A stretch of 64,000 bases of DNA from Onchocerca volvulus (taxonomy: Eukaryota > Nematoda > Chromadorea > Rhabditida > Onchocercidae), in assembly GCA_000499405.2 (NCBI GenBank), contig HG738137.1:6324001-6388000 (forward strand). The letters are read 5' to 3'. The notes under the pieces were generated by a model. It saw only the letters and a program-made list of their open reading frames with translations. It did not search any database and was not told where the DNA came from. Position numbers and translations under genes: made by a program. The first letter of the stretch is position 1. Every line of letters begins with the position of its first letter. Positions 31,161 through 42,652 of the stretch are shown piece by piece.

Positions 31161-31518
31161 TTATTTTGATGTATACGGTAAAGAAGCAGATTTGATATCG
31201 GCGAAGGGATGTTTGTGCTTAAATAGATGAAGTATGGATGTATTAAATGCACTATTTGTAAGTAAAATTTAATTAGATCGATTGTCTCCTTGGTAACGCT
31301 CAACTGTTGCGGTGTGTGATGATTAACGGAGAAAGGCACTGTTTTCTGACTGCAAATATCTGAATTATCCGTCTTTTCATTTCCATCATTCAAATTCCAT
31401 AGCACTGCTTCATTATTGATGTTGCCTGCTTCCTGTGCATCATCTGAATTCATCTTCTTTCTTGATCTGATCTCATCAATATTTCTCGTCTATCCTTTCT
31501 GGATCGTAAGGAAGCCAT
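30959..31518 (-). other. unresolved coding-like patch, minus strand
   Basis: Three stretches in different frames look protein-like. From ATG 31518 a frame reads MASLRSRKDRREILMRSDQE. From ATG 31453 a second begins MNSDDAQEAGNINNEAVLWN and runs about 65 residues. A third, ending at the stop at 30963-30965, contains RYQEHPAFPTAAEVKYKFKS. An A/T homopolymer (T run at 31139-31162 on the + strand) separates the second and third. No canonical donor-acceptor pair joins them cleanly. It may be a small real gene with introns I cannot place, or a decayed gene. It is convergent with gsa-1. I recognise no family. Confidence 0.25.
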
Positions 31519-31840
31519 CCATCTATTGTAAAAAAATTGAGATATTCCGTGCTATGAATATATATATTTCCCAAAACTTGAATGCATGCACTGTGTACTT
31601 CTTCCAGAACAAAACCCAATACTATGCATTTTTATTATGCAAATGTATGAAGCATAGATTCTTCCATTGTAATTTGGTACAAATATGAATGCTATGTTAA
31701 TGTAATGTGACTGTGGCAAAGAAATCGAATGAATTCCTTTTCTTTGTCGTTGGTTTTTAAGTTTTCATAATGTTTGAAAAGTTTTTTGTGAAAAAAATAA
31801 ACAAGCAAATGCAAAGATGATGCTCTTCAAGCACATATCA

Positions 31841-31896
31841 TCAATAGATTATTTTAATAGCAAAAAAATCAATAGATTATTTTAATAGCAAAAAAA
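31841..31896. repeat. 28-bp tandem duplication
   Basis: TCAATAGATTATTTTAATAG followed by C and a run of A occurs at 31841-31868 and again at 31869-31896, then runs into an A tract. Confidence 0.85.
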
Positions 31897-33274
31897 AAAA
31901 AAAAGAAAAAAAAGGTAGCTGAAAAAATAATTGATTTGAATCAATAAGTAAATACGATCGAACTAATCAATTTAGTTGGAAATGTACTTATTAAGTATGG
32001 CCAGAAATTGATATCGCCATTAAGAATAAATTTGCCGAATACTTTAGATATTCATTTATAACTGGTGATTTTTGCTATCCAAAACAACTGATTACTCAGG
32101 AAATAACAAGTTCAGCTTTTTTAAATTTAAGTATTCTGTTGTTAGTTATAAGCTTATATTATGCCATTCAAAAACTTTGAACTTTCGGCAAATTATTTTC
32201 ACTTATTTCATATGTTAGGAATTAAATATTTTTACAAAAAAGGTAAGTTCAAAAGACAATAACGCAAGTTGAATAAAACTTAAATAACTATCCACCACAA
32301 ACATTTGCCCATTTAAGAAACTTATCAGAAATGTTTGTGGAATATATCAAACACATATATTTTGATGGTTAATATCATGGATTCACTCTGAAAATTGATA
32401 TACAACTGTTCTCGCATTGCAAATATAAAAAGAATGCTTCAATAAAATTTTGGATAGTTTTTTCTCTATGCTACTTCAAGTTCAATAATTTTTTAAAACT
32501 TGAAGTTAGTAATTGTATACCACTAATTCCATTTATGCGGAATGTTTCATTATTAATAGTCGGTTCAGTTGATGACAAAAAACTAGTAAAAACTTGAATA
32601 AAATCAGTTTACTACATATAATAATTAAATTAATCAATTAATTAAACTGAGTAAATAGTTTACTTGTCCGAATTCAAACCAGTATGCTTTTATCACCAAC
32701 TCTAATGTGTAAAGTGAATCGTTTTAACCGAACAAGGGAATTGGTTACTGATATAGAGATTTAGCACAAAATACTAGAATTTAGCATATCATTAACGGCA
32801 TTACAGTGACCATCAAAATAGCAAATACTTTTTACCTGTTTTAAGTCTTTCTAAATTGGTTTTAAACAATTTGTCAAACAGTAATTAAAATCAAACTTAC
32901 AACAGTTCGACATTAAAACAAATTTTTAAATTCTTTTGCGAATAATTTTGTATGAGAAATTCTCAAAATTAAATGTAATCTTTCAAACCAATTTTAAGGA
33001 AATTTTAAAATTTTTTAGTAAAAATGAAAAAGGTATTCGACGCAAATGTCATATTATAATATTGCGAATTGTAGATTCAAGTATTTAACTTTTACTCTAA
33101 CTTTACGGCTCAGACAGCAATTTAAAATTCTTTCAACAAAGAATGAAGGGGAAAAAAAATTTTGTTCTTTTTATACAAAAAAATCATGCAGAAATAATTC
33201 CTTGTCTTGAAAATTGCACAAATTTTAATGTTTACCGAGTGATAATCATTTATATAAATAAATATTTGTTGCAG

Positions 33275-33530
33275 GGAAAATAAGCTTTGGTTGCCAATCA
33301 TCGAAAATAGGAGAGGAGAAGGAAAGGCCAACGCTGCGACATGTTCTTGGCCCTTTTGATTTCGCCGCTTCGTTCGGCTCTCTTTCCTCACGTGAAACGC
33401 AAACTGGAGAAGGTCCTTACGAAAATTCAAAGCTGACCAGGTGGAAGACTTGTGATTTTGTTGTTTATACGTTTTCAACAACAGCAAATCCGAGCTCTCC
33501 ACCCGGAGGCATTCCCGATGAACTTTATAG
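33275..33530 (+). other. orphan exon-like open frame
   Basis: A patch richer in GC than its surroundings, open across 84 codons on the + strand, bounded by an acceptor (TTGTTGCAG) and a donor (TATAG then GTTGCT). Motifs include RHVLGPFDFAASFGSLS and NPSSPPGGIPDELY. A TTTTTTCTTCGCAG acceptor at 33803 would close it after two more codons. I find no first exon and no family. The minus strand is also open over much of it, so the coding strand is uncertain; a promoter or UTR is possible. Confidence 0.25.
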
Positions 33531-34612
33531 GTTGCTAGAATTTCATTTGTTCGTTTAAAATTTAAATGTCAATTTAGTTCACTTCATTTTCATAATTCGT
33601 AATCATAACAAGACCACTTCGCCAAATCGCTTGACTGATCAATGGAAATTCAATTCTTAATTCTAGCTTCGCAAGTTGCTTGACTCCATCACCTTTCTCA
33701 CACCTCTCCTTTATATCACATATGAACATTAGAACTATTAATATCATTATTTTGTTTGTTAACTATCTTGTTTTCTTAAATAACTGACCTTTTTTCTTCG
33801 CAGTTATTAAATCATTGATGATTTGCAAGTTTTATTACGTGCATTGTTGGTGAATAATGAAAACTGGAATTTAATCGCCAGTTTTACAAAAGTGTTCATA
33901 GTGATTAAATTCCAATTTTGTTAAATTCCATTTAACATTACATTTCCACAATCCGACCAATGATCTTAAATTTAAGCCAAATAAAATGATTCGCTTAGAA
34001 CACTGCTTTTCATAACTTGAATAGAATCTTCACATCGATGCTGCATGTTCTAAAGATTTTAAAACAAGATTTGATAAATTTTGGAACGCAAAAGATTTTG
34101 ATTTTTCTTAATGATGCAACCAAAAGATCGAACTTGTCATCAAATAACATAAGCGCTAGGATATGTGACTGCATCATTGCATCCTTTTCTCCAAATTTTA
34201 TATTTTTGATCACAGCTTTGAAAATTTAGTAATAATTTTAGACAAAAATGGCAACAGAAATTAAATGACATAGTATGCAGATACAAGAATAAACCAATCA
34301 ATATTACATTAATCTAACAAACATAAAATGACCATCGTACCATTATGATTATAAGGCTCTGTAATTTATAGTTGCCTAATCTGTGTAGCACTAATTTCTT
34401 CATTCCTCTTTGTTTCACCTTGCTAACATTACAAAAGAATTATACCTCGATATTCTATGCTTTTTCCTTCATCTTTGATTTTTAACGCTGAAAAGCTACG
34501 GTGAGTAGAACACATCTATTCATTCAAGTCAAATACGAAGGATTTAGCAACCACCCAATAAATTTTATATTTTTCAATGTAAGATATCTTACGAATAAAC
34601 AGAAATTTATTA

Positions 34613-35747
34613 CTATGCATAGCTGGTTTTCAATTTTGAGCACACACAGGCGGGTCGACAATTGGTAGCGCGTCTTCGTCTTGGAGTGACACGTTCGGCA
34701 GGGGACGATTCACTAGTTGAATAATGTACAGTGATCAAATTTTCTAACGTTTCCAACATTTCTTCCATATGTTCAATTTGCTGCTGCGTTATGCATGGCT
34801 CACCATTCGGGAACGTACGCTCCAATGCTGCGCAACGTCGCATTTCAACGACGCACGCATTTACACAACCAATAAACTGAGACGCATGCCGCGTAAATTC
34901 AACACCTGTAATGTAATTTGATAGTCTTCTGAAAATTAAATTATATCAAATTGAATTAAGAGCTTAAATGGAACATTAGGACAACAGACTTCCAACCATT
35001 CACTGCAACCGAATACTATGTGAAGTCTCATAAAAGGAATTCAAATAATTTTGTTTTTAAAGTTTTAATAATTTGCCTACTGGAAGTAAATTAGTAGTTG
35101 AATTGATAAAAAAAGGCTTTTAGCATAAACCAAGCCATATAGTCATATGGGTAAGAGAATGGAATCAAAGAAATGATTAGAGACATTAGAGACATTCAAT
35201 CGAAATTTTGATGGTAATATAATTAGCTCGGATTTTTTTATTTCCAACATACTTTTAAAATCATATTTACCTTCATGACGAAGCTGAGGCAAAATGCAGC
35301 TTTTGGCTGCTTCGCAAGATCTAATGCATGCTCTACCAAATGTATCAACATCATTCCGAAGTTGTAGTCCATCTTGTCCCGTACCAATACATTGCACTGC
35401 ATTTCGAAACTGTGCCAATTGTACGTTGGAATCATGTACCAGCTTAAATATAATGATAAATTGGTTACACAATATGCAATATTAACGAGATAATTCTCTT
35501 CTTATCATGTATATGATTAAGTCTTTCTCCAACTTCTCACATATCAACCATACCAATCTCTTCATATCTTTGATCAGTAGTAATTACGATTATGACTTCT
35601 CTTTCATATTTTATTGTAAATTTCATTCAGCTATTTCTCTATCAATGCTAATTATCATCAGAATGATAAATAATAAAAAAGAAGGAAAAATACCTCTTGC
35701 AGCTTCCTTACACTTGAGAGAGAATGTTGTCGTAGCTTGTAGGCCAT
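34613..35747 (-). CDS. rsbp-1: R7 RGS-binding protein-like membrane anchor (R7BP / RSBP-1 type)
   Basis: Three exons: 35694-35747, 35271-35442, 34613-34905; 519 nt, 172 aa. The start is well fixed: an in-frame TGA directly precedes the ATG. The protein has no signal peptide. Residues 10-70 (KLQELVHDSNVQLAQFRNAV, then LRNDVDTFGRACIRSCEAAK) resemble the syntaxin-like helices of R7BP. A later helix reads QIEHMEEMLETLENLI. The tail is basic then Cys-rich: PRRRRATNCRPACVCSKL, with Arg at 151-154 and Cys at 158, 162 and 164, matching the polybasic plus palmitoyl-Cys anchor of R7BP. In animals R7BP tethers R7 RGS-Gbeta5 complexes to the plasma membrane; C. elegans RSBP-1 serves EGL-10 and EAT-16. 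The assignment rests on pattern recognition, not on a search. An AATAAA follows the stop directly. Confidence 0.75.
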
Positions 35748-35872
35748 TCAATGTCCGAAGCAATGACAACAATGCTGCTGTCTGATGCTGCTACTACTGC
35801 TGCCGCTGCTGCTAATGATGGTGATGACGTTTGAATCATCGAGCTTATCTTATCGATCGCCAGAGAAAGCAT
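35708..35872 (-). other. overlapping upstream reading frame in the rsbp-1 leader
   Basis: An ATG at 35872 opens a 54-codon frame rich in Ala and Ser, encoded by GCA-type triplets. It runs past the rsbp-1 ATG (35747) in another frame and stops at 35708-35710. If the mRNA begins upstream of it, it would act as an inhibitory uORF; a trans-splice between the two ATGs would remove it. Confidence 0.45.
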
Positions 35873-36951
35873 CCTCGCATCCTGGCAATAGTAACAGCAA
35901 AAGCATCATCGTTCTTCAGTGAAATTCGAAAATGACTGCTCCAGAATGACTTGACTCATAACATTACTTCTCTTTCCAACCTTGCAACCTTTCTCATCTG
36001 CTCATGCTCACCGTGATAATTCGTTTGAGCATACCCTCAGACTAGGTTGGAAATCCATTAGTGATTCAAGTCCAAGCATTGCGTTCTATGAGAAGTTCTG
36101 CAACATTCACTAAAGTAGTTAAATATCCTCTATTTAATGCTCGATATTTCTATCAGACCAGTTGACATCTTCATCAATATTTGACCTTCTATTGGTTCTC
36201 TTACTATTCACTGCATTTCTCGTGCGGATCTATTCATTTTAATCAGGAATGAAAAAAAAAATTTTTTTTTTCAACATTTCAAAATAAAAAATAAACTTAA
36301 ACCTGAAACTTGAGCACATTATAATCTCAAGGCTATTTTTTCTAAAGATAGACGACGAAATAGTCTGAATATCTTTCTTTAGATTCGATCAAAATGGTCG
36401 AATGATGGCCAATTTCAAAATTGTAAATATAATACCACAATGAATAACTTCAAGAATTTTACTAAAATGCACTCAGAAAAAAAAAAACAAGCAACGAGCA
36501 GACACAAAATCATCGAAATATACAAGTGAAAATTTGGAGAAGTCACACAACATTTCATCAGGCAGCAGAACTGCAAAATTCTGAAGAAAGATATCTATAA
36601 TAAGAACAAAAAATGGACTCTTATCTTAAAAAAAGGGAATGCTTGTTAATAGACAATGCTTTAAAATATAATATATTTCATATGTACTTTTCATGAATTT
36701 TCAAAAAAACTGCCGTTCCCATATTACTTATTTATGAATAATGCAAAAAAAAAAATAAAAAAGAAACAAAGATTTCCAGAACAAAAAAGAATAATTTTTT
36801 AATTAAAACATTTGGTCTTGCTAATGTAAATTTATCTACACACTTAAACATCCTAAATCATGAAAGCAAAAACCGATTAATTTGATAAGATATCCCTTAT
36901 AATTCTTCCAACATTCCCAATAAAACGTCTGAATTTATAAATAATTGACCC
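35748..36951. other. rsbp-1 upstream region and chaf-1 3' flank
   Basis: About 1.2 kb. The part next to rsbp-1 is rich in CTG/GCT triplets; the rest is AT-rich with A and T runs. No further gene seen. Confidence 0.55.
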
Positions 36952-39900
36952 TTAATCTTCGATATAGATGTCATCACGACCATTATCACTGCTACCATCA
37001 TCACCGTTATTATCATCATAATCATAATCATCTTCAATATCATCATCATCATTCGAATATTCGAAAAATACAGCTTGTTCTACTTCCTCAGGAATACTTT
37101 TCGCCGGCAGTTCAAAGTGTGGCCCCCATAAAAGTGGAATTAAGGGTTCGTTAAATTTCTTCGATTTTTGTTCAAGATTATGCTGCCATTCATTAGCCTG
37201 AAATTATGAAATGATTAAAATGCAAACTTAAAAGTTAATTTTTAATTCCTAATTTAACATCGCTTATGACAAATTAAGAGCTGAAATTCACGACTGCTTT
37301 CAATAAGATTAAAATCGAATTCTAATTCGAAAGATTGACTTTTTTTTTTTTGGAATTAGATCCTCAACATTAAAATTTGTAAGGAGATTTTGTTATTTTT
37401 CTATTAAAACACTCTTAATAAATTCATGACTTATTCAGTGTGGATTTCAAAACTAAATATTAACATTTTTGAAATTCATACCATAAATGCTTCAGTAAAG
37501 TAAAAAATCTACTAAAACCATGCACGTTCCAATATTATATATACATCGCCTGAGAACAATACGAATAATAATAGGAAAGAAATAATAACTGGCAGCAAAA
37601 AAAAAAAAAACTTGGACCAATTTAAATTTTAACATAAATGATTTAGGTCAATTTCTTTTTCCATCATGACCCAATTATAAAATATATATTATTAATTTAT
37701 TAATCTTGCATTACTTACAAACTATGGTAATGAAAACTAAGATGATAGGGTAATCATAAAATTTAATAACAAATAAAAATCTTGTGAAACAGCAATCAAA
37801 TAGCAAGAAGCAATATAGCAACAAATGCGATAAGCAAGATAATGACAAATCAGATAATTTAAAGATGTACAACTCTGTAACAAACAGCACTGTTTAAAAA
37901 TACAAATTCAGTGAACTTACCACAGCTCTAAGACGTTCCGCACGTTTATTAGAATCTTCATGATGTTCAAGGCGATCTTGTTCGTCTTCACCCTCACCTT
38001 CTGACAGATATCCGTGCTGTACAATAAAACCGTCATTGTCGGTTGAATGATCAGAATCCTAAATGCTATCAGGAATCTCGGAATTCACAATCGACCAGAA
38101 ATTTATCAGGAGCAGGGACTGCATTTTAATTGTGCGTAGCTTTTAAAAAGGACTGTCACGACTCACTGAGATACAGCAGCAAAAATTGACATGAACTGAA
38201 TCGGAAAATAAAAGACTGTGCTTGCGAGAAACGTTAATATTGTATAATCGCAATAATCATAAATATCCTGCATATCTTTCGGTAATAAATGAATCTAACA
38301 ACTGGTAAAGTTCCTAGCAACTACAAGCACATATTTTCAGTTATGTCTGTAAAAATTTCTATGTAAGTTTTGTAAATGTTCATTAATAAACAATCATCTG
38401 AATTTGAAAAACACTTGAAAATACCTCCTCATCTTCCTCACTGGCTGTACTTTGATCACAGTCATCACCTTCTGGAATTTCCCATTCTTCGTCTGAATCC
38501 ACATCATAGTCTAAAATCTGCAAAACAAAGCAGATGTGAAATTTTCGCTTGTAAAGACTTATCAATTTTAAGATAAATAATATGAAAACTGTGAATTAAT
38601 CCTTATTAAATCAATCCAAATACCTTTGAATCTTTAGCGAAGGGTTTTCTGCCTGTTATAACAGTGCTTCGTTTCCTCCATGTTCCATAATAAGGAGGCC
38701 GCCAGTTATCATGAAATTGAAATAGCTTAGCTCGATTTAGCTTTCTAAAAAAACTTAACATACGATCATTTAATTAAATACTTTATAACTTCGTAAGATC
38801 GAGTGGAACTGCAAAAATCGTTAATACCTTATTTTGCGTAGAATATAACTAGACTACTGTGGAGTCTCACTTAGTATCTTATAATATGAGAATAACTGAT
38901 AAAGCAATACCGAAATACTGTATACCAACAACCGAATTAACCCAGACAATGAATAAATTCGTTTATATCGAGGCACTTTAATTTGATATATAATATTTCA
39001 GACCACTTGGCACGGTAGTTTTGAAGTTTTTGAGTTTTTCATCATTAATTATGTCACAGTAGCAAGATGCATGACTAACTCTGAAGGAAAACTTTATAGA
39101 ACAAGAGAATAAGGAAAAACTAACATTTTCCCAAATCTAGGAGGTTTAATAGTTGATAGATACGGCCTTTCCTGCAATGATCAATCAATAACGATCTGTG
39201 AATTAACTATAAAAAGTAATTGAGTAGTTTTGGAAATTTTTTTGCAAAAATAACATAAGATGAATGCAGTGATTTTGTTAAAACAAACGATAGGCTGTGC
39301 ATCCAACAGCAGACTGTCATGAACTTCTTTCGATAATGGTTTGCGTCGTAAAGTCGGTGCAAGTGATACTCCCTGTTTGCAGAAAAACGGTAAGACATTT
39401 AATACTGATGACGTTTGCACTGCCTCAAATCCTCTTTCCGTCTTTTCTTTTTTATCAAAAAATGAAAGGAAACGATCCGACTCGCGTCTCTTCTTAAGTT
39501 GTACTGCCTGAAATAAAAACGATTTAAACATATATAGATCATTATAGCTTAGCTATTTTCTGTATTTATACAAAGCCACTTCTTTAACCCAACCTCTTCC
39601 TCTCTTCTTTTCTTCTCACGTTTTTCTTCTTCTTCTTTTCGCTTCCTCTTACGATCTTCTTCTTCCTTTTGTTTTCTTTGTCTTCTGACTTCCTCTTCCA
39701 TTCTTTTTTGTTCTTTTCTTTCTTCTTCTTCTTTTTTCCTTTGCTCTTTCTTCTGCAGCTCTTCTTTACGTTTCTTTTCCCTTGTCTCTTTTTGTTCTCT
39801 TTTCAGTCTCTCCCTTTCCCTGCAAATTTAAAGTTTTTTCTTTCTCACTTCTTCAGAAAAGACACAGTTATTCATATTTTTCTTTATGAATATATGTATA

Positions 39901-41239
39901 AATACTAATATAAACGACTGCAAAGAATCGGAAGGTGAACCAGAAAACGGTACTTCTGTGCTTCTTCCTTTTGCCGCCTTCTCACTTCTATAACAGCGTC
40001 ACGCTTGTACTGAAATTATAAAACGGAAAATATTATAGTAACTGTAATTAATTCAAATTATACAAAGAAAAAAGATATATTACCGAACCATTTTTTTCAC
40101 CATATCGAATTATTTTTTAGTCCAAGATTCAACATTAAAAGTAAAGTCCCTATATAAAATTATTTTTTTGAAAGCAGAAAATGTAAACATAAAACAGACA
40201 CACACCAGAGAGATAATCTCCGCTTAAAGAGTTAAAATATTAAAAGAAATTCGAAAAAACGTGTTTGAACTTTGATCCTAATTTTAAATTTGTTTAGGAA
40301 TCCGAAACGAATAGTTTTCATTCGCAAAGATCATAATAACGTCACCATTTTTTCTGCGGCAATCTTTCTCCGTTCTTCCATTCTTTTTTCTTGTTCAGCC
40401 AGTTGTTTTACCGTTAATTTTCGATATCGGCGGATAGGCACATTTCCGTGCGGTACAGATAAAGCCTCTTTTTTGCGGGAATTTCCAGTAATAGAATCTG
40501 TATCATTTATTTCAAATGCCTATAATACACATAATTTAATGGGAAAAGTGCCAGAACTTTATGCTCAAGTGCCAGAAGCAGTTCTTAAATCACCTATGAA
40601 TCCGAATTAGTAAATTATTAAAGAAATTTTTATAACATCTGCCGAAGTTCACTTATTGAAGTTCGCATATTCTGCTAAAATTTTTAAATCCTTCAAAAAA
40701 TTCTGAATTCATACCACCACATGTCTACCAATAGCACGTTTACTACGTCCAGACGAAGTTTTCCGATGATCGATCTAAAAACCCCATCTTCATGAAATGA
40801 CATTGCATATTCACATTAAATATTATGGAATAGATAAATAGTACAAAACATAATGGCATTCTCCGAAAAGTTCAATTACAATCAGTGACAACTTGACTGA
40901 TAATTAGATTGAGGAAAGTGATTAGGAATGTCAAGAAAAAAATTTTTTCCCAAACAACTGCTCTGAATTACTAAAGGATGGGTCAATCAGTACGAAGTAT
41001 ACAACATAGAGTTAATTTCTTCAAGTTTTTTTCGGGAAAAAAGATTTAAGAATAATTATTTTGTCCATACTTACAATATAAGCGACGGCTTCAATTATTT
41101 CACGAACAAAATCGTCAACTTCACTGGCGATTACTTCATCACTATATCGTTGAACTTTTCCATCAAAACACCGTTCCGCTGAATATTTGTTCACCTCAAC
41201 TTCTTTGTTTTCTTTATCATCTCCGCTCATATCCATCAT
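36952..41239 (-). CDS. chaf-1: chromatin assembly factor 1 large subunit (CAF-1 p150 / CHAF1A)
   Basis: Eleven exons: 41075-41239, 40715-40774, 40346-40519, 39954-40009, 39594-39819, 39289-39507, 39125-39171, 38624-38744, 38425-38517, 37921-38058, 36952-37197; 1545 nt, 514 aa. Residues 105-228 are a K/E/R-rich helical stretch (the KER region that binds DNA). Next are DRFLSFFDKKEK and KLFQFHDNWRPPYYGTWRKR, the conserved core of p150. The acidic ED region follows: ILDYDVDSDEEWEIPEGDD and DNDGFIVQHGYLSEGEGEDE, which bind H3-H4. CAF-1 deposits H3-H4 behind the replication fork with PCNA. The protein ends in a second acidic tail of mostly Asp encoded by a GAT-type repeat. It is much shorter than the vertebrate subunit (over 900 aa). 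The N-terminal start is uncertain (see 41793-41903). Confidence 0.92.
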
Positions 41240-42376
41240 GCGATTATCGAGTCTTTTCCAGAAAGAATGAAATAGGTTGGAGAAAGTAGATGGACGATAT
41301 ACGAAATAAAGATTACATTTGTGACAGAACCCATAAAGAGATTATCTGACATAAATTTCTGATTAGAAAGAAGTTCCTGTAGCGCATATATAAGCTTAAA
41401 ATGGGATATTAGGATCAAAATGAGAAGAAAGGTCAACAAAACGTCAAAAAAAAATCACTGAAAAACACCAGATATACCCACCCCACCATATTCAAAAAAG
41501 CAACTCTCAGTGATTTGAAATTTAAATTTCAAATTTTGCCCGCAGGTGGGCCATCGAATGGAGGTGGCGTTACGAAAATGTTAATCCACGTGTGTCTTGT
41601 ACTACAGGAAATAGAAGTATTTTACTTATTATTTTAGAAATGTTTAAATTTAACTTTTGTTTTGTTTGCTAGAAATGATGTCAACTTTCATTAGTTGGAA
41701 TAACTGTCATCATTATGATATCATTCTTCTGCCTGGTTAGTGTGGTGTGAAAGTGCGCATATAAGGGTAAGTTATTATTGGATATTACTTACCTGGTGGG
41801 CAGGCTGTAGAAATGAATGACTTTCATTGCTAGGAGAAAAGAGAGGCGGAAAGGAAGCCAAGAAATCCTCGAGCAGGTAGCTCACTTCAGAATTCCCTTC
41901 CATCTCGTCCAACTTGCTACCAGCTTGCTACCCAAGAGTCTGTAGGTCAACACACCTCTTGCATCACACATTAGCCGCTTCAACTCTCCCAACTGCTCTG
42001 AATTTGAAGACCATGGCAACGCTGTTTCCACCACATACACCGATGTAAAGTTGATCCTATCATTGCTTTCCGATTTCGGAATTTCTTCTTCACAATCTAA
42101 TGATCTTTAGCTCAGGTCGGTGGGTCATTGGATAAAGGTCATTCGAGAAATATATGATTGGGTCATAAATATGTTAAACTTAGTGCTTCATATCTTTTTT
42201 GAAGCAAACGAAACAATTCATGCCTCATATAATGCAGCCTATATTGAAAAGTCTTGACCTTCTCGTAATTTTAAATATTAACTTTAAGGTGAAGTTGTTT
42301 ATCCTTCTTTTGCTTATTTTTTTTTCGTTCAAAATTCTAAAATTTGAAAAGTTTTCCCATTTATATCTCTGCTTAG
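41240..42376. other. upstream region of chaf-1
   Basis: Holds the candidate upstream exon 41793-41903 on the minus strand and, on the plus strand, the short frame starting ATGATG near 41675 that ends on a GTTAGT donor. Neither is tied to a complete gene. Confidence 0.45.
41793..41903 (-). other. possible first coding exon of chaf-1
   Basis: Begins ATG at 41903, encodes 37 residues starting MEGNSEVSYLLEDFLASF, and ends in CAG followed by a strong GTAAGT donor. It can join chaf-1 in frame only through a second small exon (about 41301-41374 on the minus strand) and a 50-nt intron ending at 41257, which is possible but weak. Otherwise it is a chance frame or belongs to a non-annotated short gene. 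Confidence 0.3.
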
Positions 42377-42652
42377 ATGTATATGAATGTCTGTCTATCA
42401 TCTGTATATGAATATGTTTCGGAAATTTTTAATGAGAAAATGGAGAATTTGTCATTTGTCCAAAGAAATATTTTCTTGTGTAACTTTTTTTTTTCATTTT
42501 TATTTCATCAAAATTTTGAGCGAAAACGCAAACGAGTGAGTGCTAATGATGTCATTGATATTTCCTTCGAAGAAATAGACGGCAGTGCGACAGGTTGTAC
42601 TTCGGTTGAATGCTATGTTCGTCGCTATGTGACAGAGTTAGATATGAAATAA
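42377..42652 (+). CDS. small hypothetical protein or terminal exon
   Basis: An acceptor-like CTGCTTAG directly precedes an ATG that opens a 91-codon frame. Its second half looks protein-like: a basic, NLS-type RKRKR, then VSANDVIDISFEEIDGSATG and ECYVRRYVTELDMK before TAA. The first half passes through a T-rich stretch (42481-42520) that may be an intron ending in TTTTGAG. If so the second half is a terminal exon whose partners I did not find. No family recognised. Confidence 0.3.
   Translation: MYMNVCLSSVYEYVSEIFNEKMENLSFVQRNIFLCNFFFSFLFHQNFERKRKRVSANDVIDISFEEIDGSATGCTSVECYVRRYVTELDMK

Larger units (their letters stand above)
31519..34612. other. intergenic, with small repeats, hairpins and one orphan exon-like frame
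   Basis: Contains the 28-bp tandem repeat at 31841-31896, inverted repeats at 32295-32340 and 33865-33914, and the exon-like frame 33275-33530 described separately. Otherwise AT-rich and featureless. Confidence 0.5.

Noticed and set aside
33122..33502. 126-codon minus-strand frame
   Set aside because: Shadows the + strand exon-like frame 33275-33530, with a Phe/Lys-rich tail from AT-rich DNA; neither strand is proven, and the + strand has better splice borders.
39200..39400. Second minus-strand frame inside chaf-1 exon 6
   Set aside because: Overlaps the p150 frame that has family resemblance and correct phases.
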